Below are positions 10,090-17,960 of a stretch of 64,000 bases of DNA, piece by piece. The notes under the pieces are model-generated. The model made no database searches, was not told where the DNA came from, and saw nothing but the letters and a program-made list of their open reading frames with translations. Positions within the stretch are counted from its first letter, which is position 1. Every line of letters starts with the position of its first letter. Source of the DNA: Mucilaginibacter auburnensis (GTDB taxonomy: Bacteria; Bacteroidota; Bacteroidia; Sphingobacteriales; Sphingobacteriaceae); NCBI RefSeq assembly GCF_002797815.1, contig NZ_PGFJ01000001.1:620001-684000 (forward strand), given 5' to 3'. A program made the translations under genes and the position numbers.

Positions 10090-10453
10090 ATAATTAAATT
10101 GGTATAGCTGGTTTAACGCTTTATTATTTTAACGAAAATATATCATTTAAATGATAAGCGGGTTGACAGCAATGAAAAACATTGTTGCCTAAAGTCAAAG
10201 TTAACCTTTCAGTTTATTATTAAATTATCTAAAACTGACTGTTTATTGCATCATAAATGCAATAAATTGGTTTTTTCTGGCGATTTTGAACCAAATACAC
10301 GTTTGCGAGGTGGCATTGTGAATGTAGTTGCTTCATATTAAAATATTTGCTCAAACGGTTTCGTCACTAAATTAATACGGGGTAATACTTTGAACAGTGG
10401 GGCATCATCTATAACTTCGATAATAAATGTAAAAAGTACATTTAAAATCAGTT
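10090..10453. other. Divergent intergenic region between GH43 and GH51
   Basis: This 364-base AT-rich gap holds no credible gene. It contains both outward promoters and one clear palindrome at 10242-10266. A near-consensus -7 element (ATACTTTG, around 10385-10395) precedes GH51. I could not place a convincing box for GH43. Confidence 0.6.
10242..10266. promoter_or_regulatory. Candidate operator between divergent GH43 and GH51 genes
   Basis: A perfect 10-base inverted repeat, TTTATTGCAT and ATGCAATAAA, separated by CATAA. It lies between two divergently transcribed hydrolase genes and has no T tract, so a protein-binding site is more likely than a terminator. A palindrome with the same TTGCAT/ATGCAA core, arms in the opposite order, occurs at 26288-26314. 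Confidence 0.45.
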
Positions 10454-12610
10454 ATGAAACTTCGCTTTTTATCCGCCGCTGTAGCACTAACCTGCGCAGT
10501 TCATGTTGCAGGCGCGCAAACCACAAAACTAACTTTAGACCTCAGTAAAGCAACCGTGCCGGTTAGCCCGATGCTTTATGGTTTAATGACAGAGGAGATC
10601 AACTACGCGTATGATGGTGGCTTATATGCTGAATTGATACGCAACAGAATATTTAAAAACAATACTAAGCAGCCTGATGGCTGGAGCCTTATTAGCGAAG
10701 GTGATGCTAAAGCCGCTATACAACTTATAGGTGCCGATCCAACCAACGTTCCGCGCAATGAGCGGGGTCATGCTATTAATGAAGCGCTTACAACATGTTT
10801 GCGCTTAACGGTAGAAAAGCCTGGTACGCGTGCTGGTATTGCCAATTCGGGCTACTGGGGTATACCTGTAAAGCCGGGCACCACCTACGATGCCTCATTT
10901 TACATAAAAGGAACTGGACAGGCACCGCCAGCACAGTTTGGTAACCGTCCGCCGCAGGCCAATAGCAACGCCGCGCCAATAGTAACGATTGCCGACAATA
11001 CTGCCGGCCCTATAACGGTTAGCCTTGAAAGCAATGATGGTAAAACCGTGTTTGCAAGCGGCACTATTGATCTGATAAAATCACCATACTGGAAAAAGTA
11101 TTCGCTCAAACTCACTACAAAAACGGGATTTACGGCAACCAAAGATGCGCACTTTGTAATATCAACCAACCGTACTGGTTTGTATTATTTTAACCTGGTG
11201 TCGCTTTTTCCGCCTACCTATGGCAACCGGCCAAATGGCAGCAGGCCGGATCTGATGCAGATGCTCGTTGATATGAAACCCGCGTTTTTACGCTTCCCGG
11301 GCGGAAACTACCTGGAAGGGCCCTACCTGGCCGATCACTTTCCTTGGAAAACCACTTTGGGTCCTTTGGAGCAGCGTCCGGGTCATCCGGGTAGCTGGGG
11401 CTATCGCGCAACCGATGGTTTGGGCCTTTTAGAATTTTTAGGCTGGTGTGAAGATGCGCACATGGAACCATTACTGGGCGTTTATGCCGGCTATTCGCTT
11501 AACGGAGACCACGTTGATCCGGGACCTTTGCTGGAGCCTTATGTTCAGGATGCACTGGAAGAAATAGAATACATTATTGGCGATGCAAAAACTACCTATT
11601 GGGGCAAACGCCGTGCAGCCGATGGTCATCCGGCACCGTTCAAATTAACCTATGTTGAGGTAGGTAATGAAGACTGGTTTGATCGCTCCAATACTTACGA
11701 CGGACGCTTTAACCAGTTCAGGGCGGCTATTAATAAAAAGTATCCGCAATTAAAGGTGATATCAACCATAGCAAGTAAAGTATATCCAACTCAAAAGGTA
11801 ACGAGCGGCCCGCCAATTGATATGGAGGATGAGCACTACTATCAAAACTCATGGCAAATGCAGGAAGATGCATTTAAGTATGATAACTACGACCGTAAAA
11901 AAGGGCCAAAAATATTTGTTGGTGAATGGGCTACACGCGAAGGTTCGCCGACCACAAATTTAATATCGGCTTTGGGTGATGCAGCCTTTATGACCGGTAT
12001 GGAGCGTAATAGCGACGTTGTTTTAATGTCGTGCTTTGCGCCGCTGTTTGTTAACGTTAACCCCAAAAATGATGCAACTGGAGAACCATCGGGTATGCAA
12101 TGGGCTTCGGATCTGATCGGTTATGACGCGTTAAACAGCTACGGCTCACCATCTTATTATGTTCAAAGCATGTTTAACAACAACATAGGTAACCGTGTGG
12201 TGCCGGTTAGCGCAACTAACCTGCCCATGCTGCATATTGATACGGCTACGCTGAATAAAAATCTAAGTCCTCAACAGCGCCGGGGCCGCCAGCAAAAACC
12301 GGAGCGCCCTTCGTTATATTATGTGGCTACTAAAGACACTAAAACCGGCACTATTTACATTAAGGTTGTAAACGTGGCCGACCATGCCGAGAACGTTACG
12401 CTTGACCTGAATGGTGCAGGCACTATAGTATCAACAGGTACACTTATTGAATTGAAAGGAGACAAACCGGAAGCAACCAACACCATTACCGACCCTAAAC
12501 ATATTGTGCCGATAACTACCAATTTAACCGGAATTGGCAAATCTTTCGCGCATAGCTTTAGCCCGTATTCTGTGAGTGTTATCAAAATAAAAACTACACC
12601 TGCCAAATAG
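10454..12610 (+). CDS. Secreted alpha-L-arabinofuranosidase, GH51
   Basis: A 718-residue protein with a signal peptide (MKLRFLSAAVALTCAVHVAGAQ). An N-terminal carbohydrate-binding-like sandwich (about 60-255) precedes the GH51 TIM barrel and the C-terminal arabinofuranosidase beta domain. The acid/base is Glu406 in VGNED and the nucleophile is Glu491 in FVGEW. FLRFPGGNYLEG is the typical GH51 barrel motif. GH51 enzymes cleave terminal alpha-L-arabinofuranosyl groups from arabinan, arabinoxylan or arabinogalactan with retention. It is followed by a terminator and GH127. The asparagine/glutamine/proline-rich patches around residues 155-170 and 605-620 are probably linkers. Confidence 0.95.
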   Translation: MKLRFLSAAVALTCAVHVAGAQTTKLTLDLSKATVPVSPMLYGLMTEEINYAYDGGLYAELIRNRIFKNNTKQPDGWSLISEGDAKAAIQLIGADPTNVPRNERGHAINEALTTCLRLTVEKPGTRAGIANSGYWGIPVKPGTTYDASFYIKGTGQAPPAQFGNRPPQANSNAAPIVTIADNTAGPITVSLESNDGKTVFASGTIDLIKSPYWKKYSLKLTTKTGFTATKDAHFVISTNRTGLYYFNLVSLFPPTYGNRPNGSRPDLMQMLVDMKPAFLRFPGGNYLEGPYLADHFPWKTTLGPLEQRPGHPGSWGYRATDGLGLLEFLGWCEDAHMEPLLGVYAGYSLNGDHVDPGPLLEPYVQDALEEIEYIIGDAKTTYWGKRRAADGHPAPFKLTYVEVGNEDWFDRSNTYDGRFNQFRAAINKKYPQLKVISTIASKVYPTQKVTSGPPIDMEDEHYYQNSWQMQEDAFKYDNYDRKKGPKIFVGEWATREGSPTTNLISALGDAAFMTGMERNSDVVLMSCFAPLFVNVNPKNDATGEPSGMQWASDLIGYDALNSYGSPSYYVQSMFNNNIGNRVVPVSATNLPMLHIDTATLNKNLSPQQRRGRQQKPERPSLYYVATKDTKTGTIYIKVVNVADHAENVTLDLNGAGTIVSTGTLIELKGDKPEATNTITDPKHIVPITTNLTGIGKSFAHSFSPYSVSVIKIKTTPAK

Positions 12611-12630
12611 TCTGAGGTGTGTAAATAAAA

Positions 12631-12668
12631 TATAGCCCCGGTACTTAACAGGTTTCCGGGGCGTTTTA
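12631..12668 (+). terminator. Terminator after GH51
   Basis: A 7-base-pair stem GCCCCGG/CCGGGGC with a 14-base loop, followed by GTTTTATA, 24 bases behind the GH51 stop. It implies that GH127 has its own promoter. Confidence 0.65.
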
Positions 12669-12694
12669 TAACAATATCAAATTCCAATTTTAGA

Positions 12695-12719
12695 AATAAT
12701 TGTACTTTAAACAATTATT
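12695..12719. promoter_or_regulatory. Palindrome upstream of GH127
   Basis: A 9-base inverted repeat AATAATTGT / ACAATTATT with a 7-base spacer, ending 55 bases before the GH127 ATG. It is a possible operator. The AT richness makes chance occurrence easier. Confidence 0.3.
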
Positions 12720-12774
12720 ATACTGATATTGGCGTTCATTTTCGAAACCGATTAAAATTCAAAAAACTCAATTT

Positions 12775-15147
12775 ATGCGTTCGTTTTTTTCAATGCTATT
12801 GTTAGGCAGCAGCCTTGCGGTTAGCGCGCAAATACCACCTAAACCCAGTGCCCCCGGTCTTAAGTTATTCCGCATTCAGGATGTACATTTGTTGCCAAGT
12901 CCGTTTAAATCTGCTGAGAACATCGACCTGAAATATATGCTGGCGATGAGTCCTGACCGTTTGCTGGCTCCGTTTTTACGCGAAGCCGGTTTAACGCCAA
13001 AGGCACAAAGCTACACCAACTGGGAAAACACCGGCCTTGACGGGCACGTGGGCGGCCATTATTTAACTGCTTTGGCATTAATGGAAGCATCAAACGGAAG
13101 CAAAGAGGCGCATGACCGTTTGGTTTATATGCTAACCGAATTAAAACGCTGCCAGGACGCTAACGGCGATGGCTACATTGGCGGTGTGCCGGGAAGCAAA
13201 GAACTTTGGGCCGAGGTATTCAAAGGTAATGTAGGTGCTATTGGAAAAAAATGGGTGCCGTTCTATAACATTCATAAAACGTTTGCCGGTCTGAGAGACG
13301 CGTATGTGCTTACAGGCAATGAAATGGCCAAAGATATGTTCATTAAGTTTGGCGACTGGTTTGTAAAGCTTTCTACCACGCTTACGCCTGAACAACTGCA
13401 AACCATCCTGAGAACAGAACACGGAGGCCCCAATGAAGAACTTGCTGATCTGTATGCTTTAACCGGCGATAAAAAATACCTTACCGCTGCTTATAGCTTT
13501 TCGCATAAAGCTATTTTGGAGCCATTAGAAAATGACCAGGATAAGCTGGATAACCTGCATGCCAACACCCAAATACCAAAAATTATCGGCTTTAAACGCA
13601 TTGCCGATGTTAGCGGCGATAACAAGTATGATGAGGCAGCCAAGTTTTTCTGGAATACCGTGGTAAATAAACGCAGCGTTGCCATTGGTGGCAATAGCCG
13701 TCGCGAGTTGTTTAATCCGGCTAATGATTTTTCGTCGATGATAACCGAAGTACAGGGCCCCGAAACCTGCAACACGTATAATATGTTGAAGTTAACAGAG
13801 GCGCTGTTCCTATCTGATCCGAACTCTAACTATATGGATTTTTATGAAAGGGCGTTGTACAATCACATCCTTTCATCACAGCATCCAACCAAAGGAGGCT
13901 TTGTATACTTTACGCCAATGCGTCCGGGTCATTACCGTATTTACTCGCAGCCCGAAACAAGTATGTGGTGCTGCGTTGGCTCAGGCATGGAAAACCACGC
14001 CAAGTATGCCGAAATGATTTACGCGCATGATGCCAATAGCGTATATGTTAACTTGTTCATTCCATCTACCTTAAACTGGAAAGAAAAAGGATTGGTGTTA
14101 ACACAAAACAACAATTTCCCTGAGCAGGAAGGTACTTCATTTACTGTTACTGATCTTAAAAAAGCGGGCCAATTTACCTTACAGGTAAGATATCCAAAAT
14201 GGGTTAAAAAGAATGGCTTTAAGGTAATGGTTAACGGTAAAGCTGTTACCGTACCAGAGCAAAGCAATGGTTACGTTGCCATTAAACGCACATGGAAAAA
14301 AGGCGACAAGGTTACCGTTGCCCTGCCAATGGAGACCACTACTGAGCGTATGCCTGATAATTCAAATTATGAAGCTGTTGTGCACGGCCCTATAGTTATG
14401 GCTGCCGAAATTGGCAACAAAGATATTCCGCTACTATTTGCTGATGACAGCCGTATGGGCCACGTTGCAGCCGGTAAAGTATTGCCTTTGCAAAACATGC
14501 CAATGTTTGTAAGTAATACCAATAATGATGTTGCTTTTATAAAACCGGTAGCAGGCAAGCCGTTAACTTACAGCATGAACGGATTGGTATACCCTGAGAA
14601 ATTTGAGTCGCTTAAACTGGTGCCGTTTTACAAGGTGCATGATAACCGTTATGTTATTTACTTCCAGAAGGAAACACCGCAAAGCTTTGAAGTGATCAAA
14701 CAAAAACTGGCAATTGAAGAAGAAGCCGCGGCTAAACTGGCAGCAGCAACGGTTGACGTAATTAATAACGGTGAGCAACAACCGGAATCGGATCACTTCA
14801 TTGAGAGCGAAAACTCAGCCACAGGCATTACCCGTGGAAGATATTACCGCAATGCAAAAGGCTGGTTCAGCTACAAACTGGTCGACAAAAATAAAGAGGG
14901 AGCCAAACTACGTCTTACTTATTTAGGCACAGACCGCAATAAGAATTTCTCTGTTTTGATCAACGGTAAAGAAATTGCCAAAGTAAGCCTGGATGGCAGC
15001 AAAGGCAATGATTTTTACACCGAGGAGTATGCTATACCCGCTGATGTTTTACAGGCAGCCGGAAATGGGGGTTTAACTGTGAAATTTGTAGCGGCTGAAG
15101 GATCAACAACGGCCAATATTTATGAGACCCGTTTGTTACGTAAATAG
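12775..15147 (+). CDS. Secreted beta-L-arabinofuranosidase family GH127 protein
   Basis: A 790-residue protein with a signal peptide (MRSFFSMLLLGSSLAVSAQ), an (alpha/alpha)6-barrel GH127 domain (about residues 30-540) and a C-terminal beta domain of the DUF6805 type (about 680-790). The zinc and catalytic residues known from Bifidobacterium HypBA1 are all visible: Glu330 and Cys332 in PETCNTYN, and Cys399 and Cys400 in WCCVGSG. Cys399 would be the nucleophile. GH127 enzymes release beta-linked L-arabinofuranose, for instance from hydroxyproline-rich glycoproteins or pectin side chains. It heads a run with SDR and GguC-family genes, which suggests catabolism of the released sugar or its acid. 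Confidence 0.93.
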   Translation: MRSFFSMLLLGSSLAVSAQIPPKPSAPGLKLFRIQDVHLLPSPFKSAENIDLKYMLAMSPDRLLAPFLREAGLTPKAQSYTNWENTGLDGHVGGHYLTALALMEASNGSKEAHDRLVYMLTELKRCQDANGDGYIGGVPGSKELWAEVFKGNVGAIGKKWVPFYNIHKTFAGLRDAYVLTGNEMAKDMFIKFGDWFVKLSTTLTPEQLQTILRTEHGGPNEELADLYALTGDKKYLTAAYSFSHKAILEPLENDQDKLDNLHANTQIPKIIGFKRIADVSGDNKYDEAAKFFWNTVVNKRSVAIGGNSRRELFNPANDFSSMITEVQGPETCNTYNMLKLTEALFLSDPNSNYMDFYERALYNHILSSQHPTKGGFVYFTPMRPGHYRIYSQPETSMWCCVGSGMENHAKYAEMIYAHDANSVYVNLFIPSTLNWKEKGLVLTQNNNFPEQEGTSFTVTDLKKAGQFTLQVRYPKWVKKNGFKVMVNGKAVTVPEQSNGYVAIKRTWKKGDKVTVALPMETTTERMPDNSNYEAVVHGPIVMAAEIGNKDIPLLFADDSRMGHVAAGKVLPLQNMPMFVSNTNNDVAFIKPVAGKPLTYSMNGLVYPEKFESLKLVPFYKVHDNRYVIYFQKETPQSFEVIKQKLAIEEEAAAKLAAATVDVINNGEQQPESDHFIESENSATGITRGRYYRNAKGWFSYKLVDKNKEGAKLRLTYLGTDRNKNFSVLINGKEIAKVSLDGSKGNDFYTEEYAIPADVLQAAGNGGLTVKFVAAEGSTTANIYETRLLRK

Positions 15148-15164
15148 GCTTTAGCTAACCGGAT

Positions 15165-15941
15165 TTGAAACATAGCGTATTAAAACAGTTTGATCTGAGC
15201 GGCAAAACTGCCCTTATTACGGGCGGTAATCGCGGTTTAGGTTTGGCCATGGCACAGGCATTGGCAGAAGCCGGAGCTTCAATAGCTATCGCAGCACGCG
15301 ATGAGGCTGTTAATCTGCATGCGCAAAAGGCGATCAACACTGATTTTGACGTTGATTGCATCACTCAGGTTTGCGATGTTACCAGTGAGAAAAGCATTAA
15401 GGCAACGGTTAATTATGTTTTAGATCATTTTGGGAAGATAGATATCCTCATTAATTCAGCCGGCATTAATATCCGCGGTAAAATTGAAGATATTTCGTTG
15501 GCAGAGTTCAACCTGGTGCAGCAGGTAAATGTTACCGGCGCCTGGATGATGGCGAAGGAAGTTATACCTACCATGCGCAGAAACGGCTATGGTCGTATTA
15601 TCAACCTGAGCTCTATGTTCGGAGTAACGGCCATGACAGACAGAACACCTTATGCTACAGCCAAGGGCGGTGTGATACAACTTACCCGCGCGCTGGCATT
15701 GGAGCTGGCACAGGACGGTATTAATGTAAACGCCATGCTGCCTGGTCCGTTTGCTACAGAAATAAACCTGCCATTGTTGAACGACCCCGAAAAATATAAA
15801 GCTTTTATGGCCAAAATACCCATGGGCCGTTGGGCCGAACCGCACGAGATTGGCGGTTTAGCCTTGTACCTGGCCAGCCCGGCATCAAGTTTTGTTACCG
15901 GCGCAATGTTTTCTATTGATGGTGGATGGATAGCTCAGTAA
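15165..15941 (+). CDS. SDR-family dehydrogenase (gluconate 5-dehydrogenase/KduD-like)
   Basis: A 258-residue classical short-chain dehydrogenase. It has the nucleotide-binding motif TGGNRGLG (residues 19-26), NSAG (97-100) and the catalytic Ser150, Tyr163 and Lys167 (YATAK). The C-terminus GAMFSIDGGWIAQ is standard. The overall pattern resembles gluconate 5-dehydrogenases and KduD, which oxidise or reduce keto-sugar acids with NAD(P). The start is TTG: no ATG lies in frame before the Rossmann motif, and the next ATG is inside it. It sits 17 bases after GH127 and 9 bases before the GguC-family gene, so one operon is likely. No signal peptide, so cytoplasmic. Confidence 0.85.
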   Translation: MKHSVLKQFDLSGKTALITGGNRGLGLAMAQALAEAGASIAIAARDEAVNLHAQKAINTDFDVDCITQVCDVTSEKSIKATVNYVLDHFGKIDILINSAGINIRGKIEDISLAEFNLVQQVNVTGAWMMAKEVIPTMRRNGYGRIINLSSMFGVTAMTDRTPYATAKGGVIQLTRALALELAQDGINVNAMLPGPFATEINLPLLNDPEKYKAFMAKIPMGRWAEPHEIGGLALYLASPASSFVTGAMFSIDGGWIAQ

Positions 15942-15950
15942 ATTAGCAGC

Positions 15951-16961
15951 ATGGAAAATACAACACGTTTAGTGCAACTCAAAAACGCTTCGGGCAGATG
16001 CGTTGCGTTGGTTAAAGAGCCTTCGTTATACATTATAGATAATTTTGATTCGGTTTATGCTATGGCTTTACATGCCATTGATAATGGCACAACAGTTAAG
16101 CAATTAATTGAGGAAAACCTAAGCGATAAGGCGGTTAACTATGATGAGATTTACGAAGGTAAAAGCGACTGGAAACTGCTGCCTGCTTTTGATCATCCAA
16201 CTAACGTATCAGAATTAGTAATATCTGGCACAGGTTTAACGCATAAAAGCAGCGCGGCTAACCGCCAGGCCATGCACCAAACAGGTGATAATAAACCTAC
16301 CGACAGTATGATCGTATACTGGTGGGGCGTTGACGGCGGTATTGCCGAAGGCAATAAACCCGGCATTCAACCCGAATGGTTTTATAAAGGCAATGGTTCA
16401 GCACTAAAAGGCCATGGTGATGAGCTTGAAGTTCCGGCTTATGGCAATGACGGCGGTGAAGAACCAGAGGTTGCAGGTGTGTATATTATCGACAGGGAAG
16501 GAAACCCCTACCGGGTAGGTTTTACAACCGGTAATGAGTTCTCAGACCATGTAATGGAGAAGAAAAACTATCTGTACCTGGCGCCATCAAAATTAAGGCA
16601 AAATGCCATTGGTCCAGAGTTGGTGATAACCGATGATTTCTCTGACCTGACCGGCTACGTAAATGTAAACCGAAAAGGCGAAATACTTTGGGAAGCCGAA
16701 AATATCAAAACCGGCGAAGCGGCCATGGCGCATAACCTGGCTAATTTGGAATATCATCAGTTTAAATATGATGGGCATCGCGTACCACTACAGGCGCATG
16801 TACACTACTTCGGCACAGGGCAGTTCAGCTTTGGTAAAGGCATTAAGCTGGAACACGGCGACGAAATGCTGGTACAATGGGAAGGCATGGGCCGCGCTTT
16901 AAAAAACTATGTTAAAATAGTTGCCGAAGAAGAAAAGCTGGTGCCTGTACGCACGATATAA
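15951..16961 (+). CDS. GguC/AraD1-family protein (fumarylacetoacetate hydrolase fold)
   Basis: A 336-residue cytoplasmic protein resembling the GguC/AraD1 family. Recognisable stretches are MTRLVQLKN-like TTRLVQLKN at the start, ISGTGLTHKSSAANRQAMH, WFYKGNGSALKGHGDELEVP, the acidic GNDGGEEPEVAGVYII, and GNEFSDHVMEKKNYLYLAPSK. These carry the acidic metal ligands of the FAH fold. Family members are associated with L-arabonate or sugar-acid dehydration, but few have been tested. The gene is 9 bases after the SDR and ends the operon in front of a convergent regulator. An arabinose/uronate-acid role fits the neighbouring arabinofuranosidases but remains an inference. Confidence 0.75.
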   Translation: MENTTRLVQLKNASGRCVALVKEPSLYIIDNFDSVYAMALHAIDNGTTVKQLIEENLSDKAVNYDEIYEGKSDWKLLPAFDHPTNVSELVISGTGLTHKSSAANRQAMHQTGDNKPTDSMIVYWWGVDGGIAEGNKPGIQPEWFYKGNGSALKGHGDELEVPAYGNDGGEEPEVAGVYIIDREGNPYRVGFTTGNEFSDHVMEKKNYLYLAPSKLRQNAIGPELVITDDFSDLTGYVNVNRKGEILWEAENIKTGEAAMAHNLANLEYHQFKYDGHRVPLQAHVHYFGTGQFSFGKGIKLEHGDEMLVQWEGMGRALKNYVKIVAEEEKLVPVRTI

Positions 16962-16970
16962 AAAATTGTA

Positions 16971-17010
16971 AAAGTGCGATTCTCTCCATCGCGAGCGAAT
17001 TGCACTTTAT
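16971..17010. terminator. Possible bidirectional terminator between GguC and the HTH-cupin regulator
   Basis: AAAGTGC and GCACTTT form a 7-base-pair stem with inner ATT/AAT pairs. An A-rich stretch lies on the left and ATATTT on the right. It sits between two convergent genes. Confidence 0.45.
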
Positions 17011-17020
17011 ATTTCAACGA

Positions 17021-17578
17021 TCAAACAAAAATATCCAGATAAGTCACCACATCAGAAACCGGGATAATGCCGTGTTTTTGAATGGCGTTAAAATACAAGC
17101 TATCCCCTTGACGCAGCGTATAGTCGGTATCGCCCACAGTCATCTTCATTTCGCCCTCTACTACATAAACAAACTCCTGCCCGTCATGCGATAGTTGATG
17201 CGGCTTAACTTCGCCCTTCTTCGCCACAAACAAAAACGGCTGCATCTTTTTCTCGTGAAATGCCGAGGCATATGGAAAAATGGAATATCCTTTTTCGGTA
17301 TGCATAAGTTTGCTTTCAGCTTCCGCCCGCGAGGTAACAATGGCTTTTTCCCAGCCGTTTTGCTCCATTAGGCTGGATACGTTGGTGCCTAAATTTTGGG
17401 CAATTTTTACTAGCGTAGCTACCGAAGGCATGGTTTTATTATTTTCAATTTTGGATACCATGCTTTTGGATATTCCGCAATTGTCGGCAAGTTCCTGTAA
17501 AGTTCGTTTTTGGGTAACACGCAGTATGCGTATCCTGTCGCCTATATTAAGCGTTTTATGCGAAGCGCTTTCTTCCAT
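17021..17578 (-). CDS. XRE-family HTH regulator with C-terminal cupin sensor
   Basis: A 185-residue regulator. Residues about 13-72 form an XRE helix-turn-helix (IGDRIRILRVTQKRTLQELA, then ISKSMVSKIENN). Residues about 105-185 form a cupin (VKPHQLSHDGQEFVYVVEGEM). The longer ORF begins at 17665, but its extra 29 residues look unlike this family and a promoter box lies inside them, so I chose the internal ATG. HTH-cupin proteins sense small metabolites through the cupin pocket. It is divergent from the exported bicupin/lyase group and convergent with the GguC operon, so it probably controls one or both. Confidence 0.85.
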   Translation of the reverse strand: MEESASHKTLNIGDRIRILRVTQKRTLQELADNCGISKSMVSKIENNKTMPSVATLVKIAQNLGTNVSSLMEQNGWEKAIVTSRAEAESKLMHTEKGYSIFPYASAFHEKKMQPFLFVAKKGEVKPHQLSHDGQEFVYVVEGEMKMTVGDTDYTLRQGDSLYFNAIQKHGIIPVSDVVTYLDIFV

Positions 17579-17613
17579 TAAAGTTGTTGTGATAAAATAG
17601 CATAATGCAAGCT

Positions 17614-17621
17614 CAAAAATA
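17614..17621 (-). promoter_or_regulatory. Bacteroidota -7 promoter box for the HTH-cupin regulator
   Basis: On the minus strand this reads TATTTTTG (TAnnTTTG), 35 bases before the ATG at 17578. It lies inside the longer ORF and so supports the shorter start. Confidence 0.5.
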
Positions 17622-17781
17622 ACTAACTTATTTAATAGTAGTGTATGGCTATTAACAACCCTCAATATTGTTGCAATTATAATTCCACCACAGATTTACC
17701 GGTGGCTTTGGAGCTAAATGATTGCTCATGCTGGTTACAAATATGTTACATTTATCAATTTCCATTGCTGTAGTATAAATT

Positions 17782-17789
17782 TATATTTG
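17782..17789 (+). promoter_or_regulatory. Bacteroidota -7 promoter box for the bicupin gene
   Basis: TATATTTG exactly matches TAnnTTTG, 171 bases before the ATG. A long 5' leader would result. Confidence 0.5.
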
Positions 17790-17960
17790 TAGTAAGGCAA
17801 TTACTCTGTTAGCTGTAGTATTATTGGGTAATATGCTTAACAGAAAAACCATTTATTAATTATAGACCATTATTTTAAGTCGCGAAAATCAATGCTGATT
17901 GCAACGCATCGGCTATATATTATGGCTTGAAAAATTTAGTACACAACCTTTATAAATATT

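Larger units (their letters stand above)
17579..17960. other. Divergent intergenic region between the HTH-cupin regulator and the bicupin gene
   Basis: A 382-base gap with no gene visible. It holds one outward -7 box on each strand (17614-17621 minus, 17782-17789 plus). A direct repeat of GTTACA near 17735-17750 might be a regulator site. The plus-strand transcript would carry a leader of about 165 bases in which I recognise no riboswitch. Confidence 0.5.

Noticed and set aside
17579..17665. Longer N-terminus of the HTH-cupin regulator
   Set aside because: The extra 29 residues are hydrophobic and unlike the family, and a TAnnTTTG box lies inside them on the coding strand.
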